From NCBI GenBank assembly GCA_027578815.1, contig JANBTH010000500.1, forward strand, positions 1 through 15,918: a stretch of DNA of 15,918 nt, in the 5' to 3' direction. A program made the translations under genes and the position numbers. The stretch is from Coemansia sp. RSA 1804. Taxonomy: Eukaryota > Kickxellomycota > Kickxellomycetes > Kickxellales > Kickxellaceae. This document shows positions 9,501 to 15,918 of this stretch, one piece after another; positions within the stretch are counted from its first letter, which is position 1, and each line of letters opens with the position of its first letter. The notes under the pieces were generated by a model. It saw only the letters and a program-made list of their open reading frames with translations. It did not search any database and was not told the DNA's origin.

Positions 9501-10610
9501 AGGCGTATGCCTTCCCGCTTCCTGTGCACTACGTTACGAGCCCCACTCAGGGCGGATACGGCCTCTCGCCGCAGTTATCCAATGCTTGGCTGTCTGCCCG
9601 CACGCATGGCAGGCGCTTGGCGCTTCCACCGAAGCCGCGCCCACAGTCTGTGCCATCCGCGTCTCTGCCGTCGCCACCGCTGCCCGTGAGCTGCGGCATA
9701 GCCTCATCTGGTGTTTCGGCCGAGGATGTATCGGCCCCAGCAGACCCCAGCAGAACGAGTATCTCGTCAGCGCTTCTTTCGCCAACTGGCGGCTTTGTCA
9801 TGGTAAGTTTCTATTGTGTTGTTTGTTCAGCAAACCTGCTGCAAGTTATTTTTAGGTTTCTTTTCGTGCTCCAGACGTCTGGTTCTGCCCCGCGTCCCGT
9901 CCACAATATCTCCCCATGCCCCTCTTTCTGTTTGGCTTTTCTCTCTTGCTGCGCGCTCGACTAAAAATAGACCTTGGTGGCTCTGCGCTGCACTGCTTGA
10001 GCGGGTTCTATTTTTCTAAGGACAGAACGGGTTCTGGCCTCTGCTTCTCTTTCTTCCGCCCTTTACACAGCAGGCACGGCTCTTTTAGTCTTTTTTTGTG
10101 GCACCCCCCCTTCTAGTGCCCATTGGGCCACATGCCGCCTCGTGGCCAATGTTCCCCCCACGCTCCCAGGGACTCTGGCTGGCAGCCAAAGATGCTGAAA
10201 CAGAGCGGTGGCAATAGCTTCTTGTGGGGGAGAATGGCCTTTGTGCTTGGGGAGGTCGCGCCCCAATTCACTCTAAACATAAATACGCAATGTGTGTATA
10301 TGCCACGCTTCCTCTCCAGAGCCGAGACACTCTCACTCCACCCGCCACTGCTAGCATCTGTATTAAAGGAACAGCATAAGAATTTCTAGTTACGCTGCTG
10401 ATCTCCGTTCCCTTCCCTCTTCCAGTTTTTGTGTTATGTATCTGGAATATTGCCTTTACGTTCGTCCTGTTTTGTTTGCTGTTTGTTGCTGCCGCTACTA
10501 CCAAATCCTAACCACCTTCCTACCAGATCATTGGGGGGGCTGTATTGGCTGTTACTGCCAGCACTTGTCTCTGGCCTCTTGCGAGAGCTATCAAGCAAAG
10601 ACTTTGCTAA
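6548..10610 (+). CDS. Large disordered Ser/Pro-rich protein with spliced C-terminal membrane anchor
   Basis: I do not recognise the family. The model is exon 1 6548-9802 (1085 codons) plus exon 2 10527-10610 (27 residues and TAA), 1112 residues in all. Residues 26-125 look the most ordered, including a predicted helix at about 65-83 (AALEKEIRHIERLASLLGRR) and a patch FFDVNEDDERLGEMLL. Residues 130-410 are acidic and Ser-rich, with S/D runs at about 378-406. Residues 460-1080 are Ser/Pro-rich with basic patches (about 486-500 and 800-815) and two class II SH3-type motifs, PPIPDR (611-616) and PPLPDK (645-650). A pentaserine lies at 717-721. Exon 2 adds IIGGAVLAVTASTCLWPLA and then RAIKQRLC, a membrane segment with a basic tail, which suggests a tail-anchored scaffold facing the cytosol. 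The ATG is the first for about 580 bases and has A at -3; the frame is open further upstream but has no ATG. Without splicing the protein would instead stop at 9964. Confidence 0.65.
8694..8710 (+). repeat. CAG/AGC triplet run in coding sequence
   Basis: Five AGC codons in a row encode the pentaserine at residues 717-721 of the large disordered protein. Such runs often vary in length between strains. Confidence 0.7.
9803..10526 (+). other. Probable intron of the 6548 gene (724 nt, phase 0)
   Basis: The donor is textbook (GTCATG|GTAAGT at 9802/9803). The proposed acceptor, TACCAG|ATC at 10526/10527, is preceded by an excellent branch site (CCTAACC, 10508-10514) and a pyrimidine-rich stretch at a suitable distance. 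The join is between whole codons and yields a coherent membrane segment followed by basic residues and a stop. Closer acceptors exist at 9855 (TTTTTAG) and 9874 (CTCCAG), giving introns of 53 or 72 nt. The first leads to an 86-residue tail with no recognised feature, the second to a 29-residue Cys-rich tail. I prefer the distal acceptor because of its branch site and product. Confidence 0.6.
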
Positions 10611-10844
10611 ATCTTGGCATACTTTTCACACTCAAAGCACTGTGGGTGACGTAAGGACTTTTTCATTTGGTTCATTGAAAGTGACGAAACAAGCGACAAA
10701 GACAAGGCTCTATGTAGAGCCAAGCGTATGATCTGTTCAGAAATAACAACAACGATCTTTGTGAGAGAAGCCTTTTCATCGACTGGTGCCATCTCTTTTC
10801 TTTCCGTTGCTCTTTCCTTTATAATCTCCATTCTGTATCAGAAC

Positions 10845-10871
10845 GCTATTTTGCTAAAAAAAATAGCAAAA
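10845..10871. repeat. Nested AT-rich inverted repeats
   Basis: GCTATTTT (10845-10852) pairs perfectly with AAAATAGC (10860-10867). The overlapping TTTTGCTA (10849-10856) pairs perfectly with TAGCAAAA (10864-10871). The two stems exclude each other. The element lies in the spacer downstream of the 6548 gene and could belong to its 3' UTR or be incidental. Confidence 0.6.
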
Positions 10872-11250
10872 AAGAAGGCTGCAAAGGCAATTTTTCTTAC
10901 TAGTATCCTACTTGTATTCTTATAAAGACGTTGGATGTTTGGAAAATAGCCAAAGCACCTGCCCCCTTTATATCTTGTGTATAGCTATAATACCATATCC
11001 TGAATCTGGAGACCACTTTATACACAGCTCTTGTCTCTTCTCCAAAAGAGCTCTTTGTGTAGTATTTGCGGCACTGAATCACCGCTTTTCTCTATTTCAT
11101 ATCTACTGGCATTTCAAAACATCCACATATCTGCCATTTTGGGCTTTTCTCTCTCTCCCATCAAGTCTTCTTTCTTCTGTACACCAGTCCCCTTCCCGCT
11201 CCCTGTGTTCTGTATATTTATCTTGCCATTTCTATCTATTATCTATATTA

Positions 11251-11266
11251 TTGTTGTTGTTGTTGT
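11251..11266 (+). repeat. (TTG)n microsatellite in the RhoGEF leader
   Basis: Five TTG units plus a partial one, at the end of the pyrimidine-rich tract about 80 bases upstream of the start codon. Confidence 0.8.
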
Positions 11267-11347
11267 TCTTCTACTTATTGTGAAGGGCGCTCTTTGGCGC
11301 CATCGCCTCATAACATCTTATAAACTTATTGCTAACATATTTAAACT

Positions 11348-13696
11348 ATGCTGTCTCTCTTTTCATCGCGCGGCGACCGACGTGTCAAAAAACAAAACCA
11401 AACACAAAAAACGAAACCGACGTTGCTTTTGCCCGCTCGCAAAATATCAACCGTGTCTACAACATCCACAACATCCACCACACAATCGCCGGAAAGCGAC
11501 CAAACTTCTCCACAACTCGACAACGTGTATGGCTCCAACTGCAACGAACACGGCTACCCCGTCCCTCCACGCTCACGCTCACTGACTCACTACTCCCGCA
11601 AACTACCACACAATGACAACGGTGCTTTCGCATATGCGCAGGTTGAGCAGCACGACTCTGAAAAGGAAAAGCAGCGACTCAGCGACATATACAGGGAGTA
11701 TGAGCAGATGGAGCCTGGGTCGGCTCTTTCGCCTCGCGAGTACCCAGGAACACCCAGTAGGTCTAGCAGCCTTGTCCACAGCAGACAGAGCGACAAGTCT
11801 GACTGCAGTGTGCCGCCAGGGCTTAGTGTCGATACTCATCCTTCCGTTCTCCGAGGCGCTAATGCTGATGAATCTACTGCCGCAGCAATCACAAATAACA
11901 CAACTGCAGCCTCAATGTCAGTTGGCATCACTGCGCCAGCAAATATAGAGACAGCAACTGCTCTTGATCAAGCATATGACCATATGCGACATGATGGCAC
12001 GGCGTCGATTGAGAGCGCCGGTCGCTCTATTACCGATAAAGAGCGGCAGCGAGAGATAAAGCGCAAGGCTGCGCTTTTCGAGCTTGTTGACACCGAGCGC
12101 TCCTTCACAAATGATCTGCGCATGGTTGTGGAGCTGTTTCTGCTGCCTATTCAGCTTCTGGGCAACCGCAAGATCGTGGACGTCATCTTTGGCGACATGG
12201 TCAAAATCACCGAGATGAATGGCAAGATGTACTTTGATATGATTACTCGCCTTGGGCCGCTTGCGTGCTTTGTGGACCCCGAACGCGCCAGCCGCAACCG
12301 AAGGAAGAAGAAGCACACCGGATCCAGGACTGCTGGAGCTGCGCGCTCTGTACTTCATGGAAGCACCATTAAGACCCCGTCATCGCCAAGGTCTGCGCAT
12401 GCGTCGGTGTCGGCTACAAACACCATGGCGCGTCGTCTGAGCGGTTCTGGAGACAGAAACGACCCTTTCCGCCGCTCATCCATGCACTCGTCAAATGACG
12501 CAGGGTCGGCACGCGAAAGCGTTGCGATGGGTAGCGCCGGTACGCACACCGACGAGTGGCCGCCTAATGGTGACGAGATGTCAATTGCTGCAAGCAGCAA
12601 CTCTGGTGCATCCGCAACAAGTGCAGGCGGATACCGCTACTTGTCGTCTGTTACGGAGGGTAGTCTGCCAGCGACAGAGCGTCACGATAGCACACGCAGT
12701 CTTGGCGGAATGGCCGAGGAAAGCGACGATGACGCGACAAAGTGGTCTGAGGACCAAGTGATTGAGTATTTTAAGAATGTGTGCATTGGCGATGTGATGT
12801 CCAACTATCTCAAGGACTTTTCGGAGCTGTATGCTCAGTATTCTGCCAACCACGACAAGGCTGTTGAGTATCTCAAGCTTGTGCGCGAGAGCAGCTCACG
12901 ACTGAACCTTCGCAGCGACGCTACGCGCGACGCGCACCAGAAACTGCTGCAGACGCTGGAGAACGCCGAGAAGGACGACCGTGTGCGCCGCTTACACCTC
13001 GAGTCGTTTTTGCTGTCGCCAGTGCAAAGAGTGATGCGCTATCCGCTTCTGCTTGAGGCACTGCTTAAATACACCCCCGAAGACCACCCGGACCACGATG
13101 ACGTTGCTCTTGCGCTGAGTATCGCCGGCAGCGTTGCAACGGAGGTTGACCGCAAATCAGAGGAGCTGATGAACAGGCAGCGCTTGGCTGAGCTGCAAAA
13201 CACATTTGACTGGGCGCATCTTTTGGGCGGCGTGCAGCTGAAGCTTGACACATTCACCAAGCTTGTTGGCCAGCGAAAGTTTGTGCGCAAGGGCCCGTTG
13301 CGCAAGTCATCGTCTGGAAAGCACTTGTATGCGATTCTGTTCAACGACTTTATGATGATTACCATGTCTGAGAGACGGGGCGGCGTCTGGTACTACGAGC
13401 CCTACAGGCTGCCTATCCAGACCTATGACCTGCTTGCACGCGTGCCCGTCAAGGACCAGTTCGAACTTGTCAATCTGAAGAACGGAGAGGTCCTGCAACT
13501 CCGCGCAGATACCACTAGCGAGGCAGGCGACTGGGTCAAGGACCTAATGAAAACATCAAACTATTGCTACGAGGTTCTTTGCGAGGCGCTTCGTTCGGGA
13601 ATCCAGGTCAGCAAGGTCAAGTCCGTCATTTCTCCTGAAGCCAGGGGAAAGATTCTGCAGGGCGGCAAGCCATCTATCATCGGCAAGCGCCACTAA
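11348..13696 (+). CDS. DH-PH Rho-family guanine nucleotide exchange factor
   Basis: By family, it activates Rho/Cdc42-type GTPases by promoting GDP release, acting at the cell cortex in polarity and wall synthesis; the target GTPase cannot be read from sequence. The protein has 782 residues. Residues 1-230 are Ser/Thr-rich and probably disordered. The DH domain covers about 232-610: CR1 helix at 240-270 (FELVDTERSFTNDLRMVVEL, with the conserved Glu E250), middle helices at 274-310, then about 150 low-complexity residues (about 312-462), then helices from KWSEDQVIEYFKNVCIGDVM, and CR3 LESFLLSPVQRVMRYPLLLE at 551-570. The PH domain spans about 640-738, with the signature Trp at 729 (GDWVKDL). 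No CNH domain follows, unlike yeast Rom1/Rom2, and no SH3 or BAR domain is seen. An in-frame TAA lies two codons before the ATG, so the start is sound unless an acceptor inside the ORF is used. The gene is tandem to the 6548 gene and convergent with the next. Confidence 0.93.
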   Translation: MLSLFSSRGDRRVKKQNQTQKTKPTLLLPARKISTVSTTSTTSTTQSPESDQTSPQLDNVYGSNCNEHGYPVPPRSRSLTHYSRKLPHNDNGAFAYAQVEQHDSEKEKQRLSDIYREYEQMEPGSALSPREYPGTPSRSSSLVHSRQSDKSDCSVPPGLSVDTHPSVLRGANADESTAAAITNNTTAASMSVGITAPANIETATALDQAYDHMRHDGTASIESAGRSITDKERQREIKRKAALFELVDTERSFTNDLRMVVELFLLPIQLLGNRKIVDVIFGDMVKITEMNGKMYFDMITRLGPLACFVDPERASRNRRKKKHTGSRTAGAARSVLHGSTIKTPSSPRSAHASVSATNTMARRLSGSGDRNDPFRRSSMHSSNDAGSARESVAMGSAGTHTDEWPPNGDEMSIAASSNSGASATSAGGYRYLSSVTEGSLPATERHDSTRSLGGMAEESDDDATKWSEDQVIEYFKNVCIGDVMSNYLKDFSELYAQYSANHDKAVEYLKLVRESSSRLNLRSDATRDAHQKLLQTLENAEKDDRVRRLHLESFLLSPVQRVMRYPLLLEALLKYTPEDHPDHDDVALALSIAGSVATEVDRKSEELMNRQRLAELQNTFDWAHLLGGVQLKLDTFTKLVGQRKFVRKGPLRKSSSGKHLYAILFNDFMMITMSERRGGVWYYEPYRLPIQTYDLLARVPVKDQFELVNLKNGEVLQLRADTTSEAGDWVKDLMKTSNYCYEVLCEALRSGIQVSKVKSVISPEARGKILQGGKPSIIGKRH

Positions 13697-13807
13697 CTAG
13701 ACCACTGCTTTCCTCATCTTCTCCAAACCCACCCCCCATTTTACTTGCTTGATCTTTCGTGTACTCTTGCTTCTATTTTTCTTGCTTCTTGTCGCCGAAA
13801 AATAACT

Positions 13808-13813
13808 AATAAA
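13808..13813 (+). terminator. AATAAA polyadenylation signal of the RhoGEF gene
   Basis: An exact AATAAA lies about 112 bases after the RhoGEF stop codon, following a T/C-rich 3' UTR. Confidence 0.65.
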
Positions 13814-13826
13814 ACATGATATAAAC

Positions 13827-13832
13827 TTTATT
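13827..13832 (-). terminator. AATAAA polyadenylation signal of the Kre9-like gene
   Basis: The plus strand reads TTTATT, which is AATAAA on the minus strand, about 53 bases after the stop codon of the 13885-14481 gene. It faces the RhoGEF signal with only 13 bases between them. Confidence 0.65.
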
Positions 13833-13884
13833 ATTGGGCAGATTAGACCTCAACGGCGAGCGTCATTTGGTGGGTTCTTCCAGT

Positions 13885-14481
13885 TTAAACAAAGCCTGCA
13901 ATGTATAACACCATGTAAAAACTCAACATAGCCGAGTCAGTCATACAGGAAAATGCAACTGAGGCTGCACTGCTTGAGCTTTTAGTTTGGTGGTTTGCGG
14001 CTGCAAAAGGCGATTCACTGGCGATGTTGCGATGTTCATAGCTCTCGTTGGCGATGCTGTCTGGGAGACTGTCGGGATTATGAGTGCTTGCCATTGCTGA
14101 CGTAGTGTTGCTGATGGTAAACATCTGCGAGTACATCCATGAAGACGGCTCTGTAGGGACTCCCATTCGAACTGCATACTCGCCGGCTGGGATGGAATCA
14201 GGAACGGCAACGCTGACGGAATTCACGCCCACGACCGTTGGCTTTGCCTCGTTTTCAAACACATACACCAGCTGCGCATTGTTGGAGCTACCCGTGATCA
14301 GATCAATTTCGTAGGAATCGCTCCCAATGGATCCGGTGATGCGATAAGTGATTGTGGCTTGAGCTCCGGGGCTCCAGACGGTGGATTCCAGTGGCAGAAT
14401 AATTGATGACAGCTCGGCGAATACGCCCAGACCGGTTGCAAAAATGCAAAAAAATATTTGCAAATAAGCTAGCAGCATCAT
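13885..14481 (-). CDS. Kre9/Knh1-like Ser/Thr-rich secreted protein, probably GPI-anchored
   Basis: A 198-residue secretory protein. A signal peptide occupies about 1-22 (hydrophobic core MLLAYLQIFFCIFATGLGVF, probable cleavage after VFA). Residues 24-124 match the Kre9/Knh1-like N-terminal domain, a beta-sandwich: SIILPLESTVWSPGAQATIT, a central strand around DLITGSSNNAQLVYVF, and the ending IPAGEYAVRMG...WMYSQMFTIS. This domain is common in fungal wall-associated proteins; Kre9 itself is needed for beta-1,6-glucan, but this short form need not share that role. The linker 125-175 is Ser/Asn-rich with two N-glycosylation sequons (N125, N145). The end has small residues (SSSSAASVAFS) and then a hydrophobic tail (AMLSFYMVLYIAGFV), the pattern of a GPI-attachment signal. 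The hydrophobic tail is rather short, so a secreted form without anchor is possible. Two ATGs stand in tandem at the start; the first is used here. Confidence 0.82.
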   Translation of the reverse strand: MMLLAYLQIFFCIFATGLGVFAELSSIILPLESTVWSPGAQATITYRITGSIGSDSYEIDLITGSSNNAQLVYVFENEAKPTVVGVNSVSVAVPDSIPAGEYAVRMGVPTEPSSWMYSQMFTISNTTSAMASTHNPDSLPDSIANESYEHRNIASESPFAAANHQTKSSSSAASVAFSCMTDSAMLSFYMVLYIAGFV

Positions 14482-14720
14482 GGCGGATGTTAAGCAACAG
14501 AGAAAGATGGGGTTTAACTACACAGCCAGCGGTATTCTAAATGAAAGAGCTGTTTTGCTAGCAGATGAGGATGATATATGCAGTGCTATCTGATGCGATT
14601 GTCCTTTTTGACTGGCCTTGGAGGTCTTTTCTATTTTGCTGTGGGAATTTTGCCTTTTTCTTGTCCTCGGTATGATGCAATATATATATACATACATACA
14701 TACACACGTCGTCAATGACA
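14482..14720 (-). promoter_or_regulatory. Promoter region of the Kre9-like gene with TA/CATA repeats
   Basis: An alternating TA tract (about 14680-14690) followed by CATA repeats (14691-14705) lies about 200 bases upstream of the start codon and contains TATATA on either strand. A short pyrimidine-rich leader (CCCCATCTTTCTCTGTTGC on the minus strand) sits just before the ATG. Confidence 0.4.
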
Positions 14721-15868
14721 ACAAAATAAACACGGCAGAGGGAATGTAAGAACCAACAGTATCAAAGCTTGTCAGTTTGTTGTTTAATCACTGATGCTGT
14801 TTGAACACTATCTTGGCAAAGTCTGTAACATATGTTGTGACTGTATTAGTTTTGATAACATTTTAACATTTTAATTCTAATTGCTATGCCAAGTCAAAAG
14901 TTGCACATATTCAAATGTAATTAAAACTGTCCACAGTCAAAAAAGAGAGCACGATGAGATACATCGGAAAATCAAATCCGAATTTGGTGCCGAACTAAAA
15001 CAAACATTTATTTGAAATGGCCAAGCGTCCCTTTTTCTCTTTTTAAAAACCGTGTCAAATAAAAGAAAGTGTATTGTGCTCAACTGAATAGATGAGTAAC
15101 TCACATGAGCGCGCATGGCAATTAGATAGACACAAATATTTTTTGAGAAGCGAAAATAATTCTACTTTAGCGATTATGTGTATATGCTGGGACATTATAC
15201 GCACATTCCTTTTCTACGCTAAACCCCAAAAATAAAAGCATTGGCAGTGTGTCAAGCTGAAATGTCAGAACCCATTGTGGAGCCACAAAGTTGTTGTTAA
15301 AATCTTAATGTCGACACATCATTTTCCGGTTGGAGGCAACATGTATAAAAAAAAGAACAAACAGGTTTTTTAGGGAAATTTTTTATTTGTGGGAGGTGCA
15401 TATCGCAGTTCGGCTGTGACCTTTTGTGTCCATGCTTTTTTTAATGGAAAGAAAAAATTTGGGATGTTTGCACGCATGACATGTAGACGTTTGGGATGGT
15501 TCGTCCTCTTTCTCAAAACATGGATTTTCGTAAGCACGGCGCGTCGTCGGCCCTACTTCGCTATTTCATCCTATTTTTGTCCTTCCTTTTTTGTGCCTGA
15601 AAACGGAAAGCCTTTCTATCAAGATGATTCCACGCAAAATAAAATTGGAAGAAAATGGTATTCGTTTATTTCCTTTTCAAAAATTTGCCTGGTTTAAATA
15701 CCAGGATGTGTGCACTGGAATTTCCTTTTTTCCTATTCTACACGCCTTAGATACACATTCCTATTTTCTACACCTGCAAAGTCCCTTTTCCACATCTCCA
15801 TCTATAAGCCTATACATTAACAATCCCCAGTGTGCAGGATCTTTGTTCTGCATTGTATTTAAGCGAGC
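14721..15868. other. AT-rich intergenic region
   Basis: About 1.1 kb with no recognisable gene. The left two thirds are AT-rich and full of stop codons. From about 15720 to 15800 the plus strand becomes pyrimidine-rich, like the leaders of the other genes here, ahead of an ATG at 15869. A perfect inverted repeat CCTGGT-TTAAAT-ACCAGG lies at 15688-15705 with a TTTAAATA core that could be TATA-like. No long terminal repeat or primer-binding site could be made out. Confidence 0.5.
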
Positions 15869-15918
15869 ATGTCTACAGCAAGCCTAAACAAGGTGCCCAC
15901 GCTGGAAACCGGCGCTGT
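15869..15918 (+). CDS. Possible start of a protein-coding gene, cut by the window edge
   Basis: An ATG at 15869 opens a frame of 16 codons and two bases, reading MSTASLNKVPTLETGA up to the window end. It is the first ATG after a pyrimidine-rich stretch of about 150 bases, the same arrangement as the other starts in this window, and its third codon positions are GC-rich like those of the neighbouring genes. The fragment is too short to assign a family. Confidence 0.4.
   Translation, partial: MSTASLNKVPTLETGA

Larger units (their letters stand above)
10611..11347 (+). promoter_or_regulatory. 3' end of the 6548 gene and promoter/leader of the RhoGEF gene
   Basis: No convincing gene lies here. 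The left part should be the 3' UTR of the upstream gene. Possible TATA sequences for the RhoGEF lie near 10967-10974 (TTTATATC) and 10983-10990 (AGCTATAA). A pyrimidine-rich tract runs from about 11140 to 11280 and ends in a (TTG)n repeat. No ATG occurs between about 10935 and the start at 11348. A GC hairpin (GGCGC-TCTTTG-GCGCC, 11286-11301) sits 46 bases before the start codon. Confidence 0.45.

Noticed and set aside
9803..11400. Fusion of the 6548 gene to the RhoGEF as one gene across a 1.5 kb intron
   Set aside because: The RhoGEF has its own ATG with an in-frame stop just upstream, a pyrimidine-rich promoter-like leader and an ATG-free 5' region. A better acceptor at 10526 gives a coherent C-terminus with a stop.
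13941..14497. Alternative frames overlapping the Kre9-like gene
   Set aside because: The 198-residue frame alone shows a signal peptide, a recognisable domain and a GPI-type tail; the others are shadows.
14721..15868. Mobile element or LTR in the AT-rich right spacer
   Set aside because: No terminal repeats, primer-binding site, transposase or reverse-transcriptase motif could be seen within the window.

Overview
This 15.9 kb window is nuclear DNA from a fungus. The evidence is a farnesylated class A DnaJ, a mitochondrial processing peptidase beta subunit, a DH-PH Rho exchange factor, and a Kre9/Knh1-like secreted protein with a GPI-type tail (a fungal cell-wall family). Coding regions are GC-richer than the AT-rich spacers, introns are few with GTAAG-type donors, and long pyrimidine-rich, ATG-free leaders precede the starts. 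This fits an early-diverging filamentous fungus, perhaps Kickxellomycotina, but the lineage is a guess and the sequence does not prove it.

Layout. 1-948 is non-coding or unassigned. 949-2184 (-) is an intronless Ydj1-type DnaJ ending in a CaaX box. 2185-3416 is a spacer with no convincing gene. 3417-5120 (-) is the MPP beta subunit in two exons; its 13-codon first exon (5082-5120) lies beyond a 294-nt intron and is easily missed. 5121-6547 is a divergent promoter region with a long ATG-free, CAA-rich leader for the next gene. 6548-10610 (+) is a large, mostly disordered Ser/Pro/acidic protein (1085 codons); I propose that it splices across a 724-nt intron to a 28-codon exon encoding a C-terminal membrane anchor. 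10611-11347 is the promoter and leader of the next gene. 11348-13696 (+) is a DH-PH RhoGEF whose DH domain is interrupted by about 150 low-complexity residues. 13885-14481 (-) is the Kre9-like protein, convergent with the RhoGEF; their AATAAA signals lie 13 bp apart. 14482-15868 is non-coding. At 15869 a plausible new reading frame starts and runs off the right edge.

The genes do not form a pathway cluster. There is a loose thematic link: Ydj1-type chaperones help deliver mitochondrial precursors and MPP removes their presequences, while Rho exchange factors and Kre9-like proteins both serve polarised growth and wall assembly in fungi. Nothing here looks like a mobile element, CRISPR array, virus or secondary-metabolite cluster. 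The most useful results are two gene-model corrections (the hidden MPP exon and the spliced membrane-anchor exon) and the interrupted DH domain.
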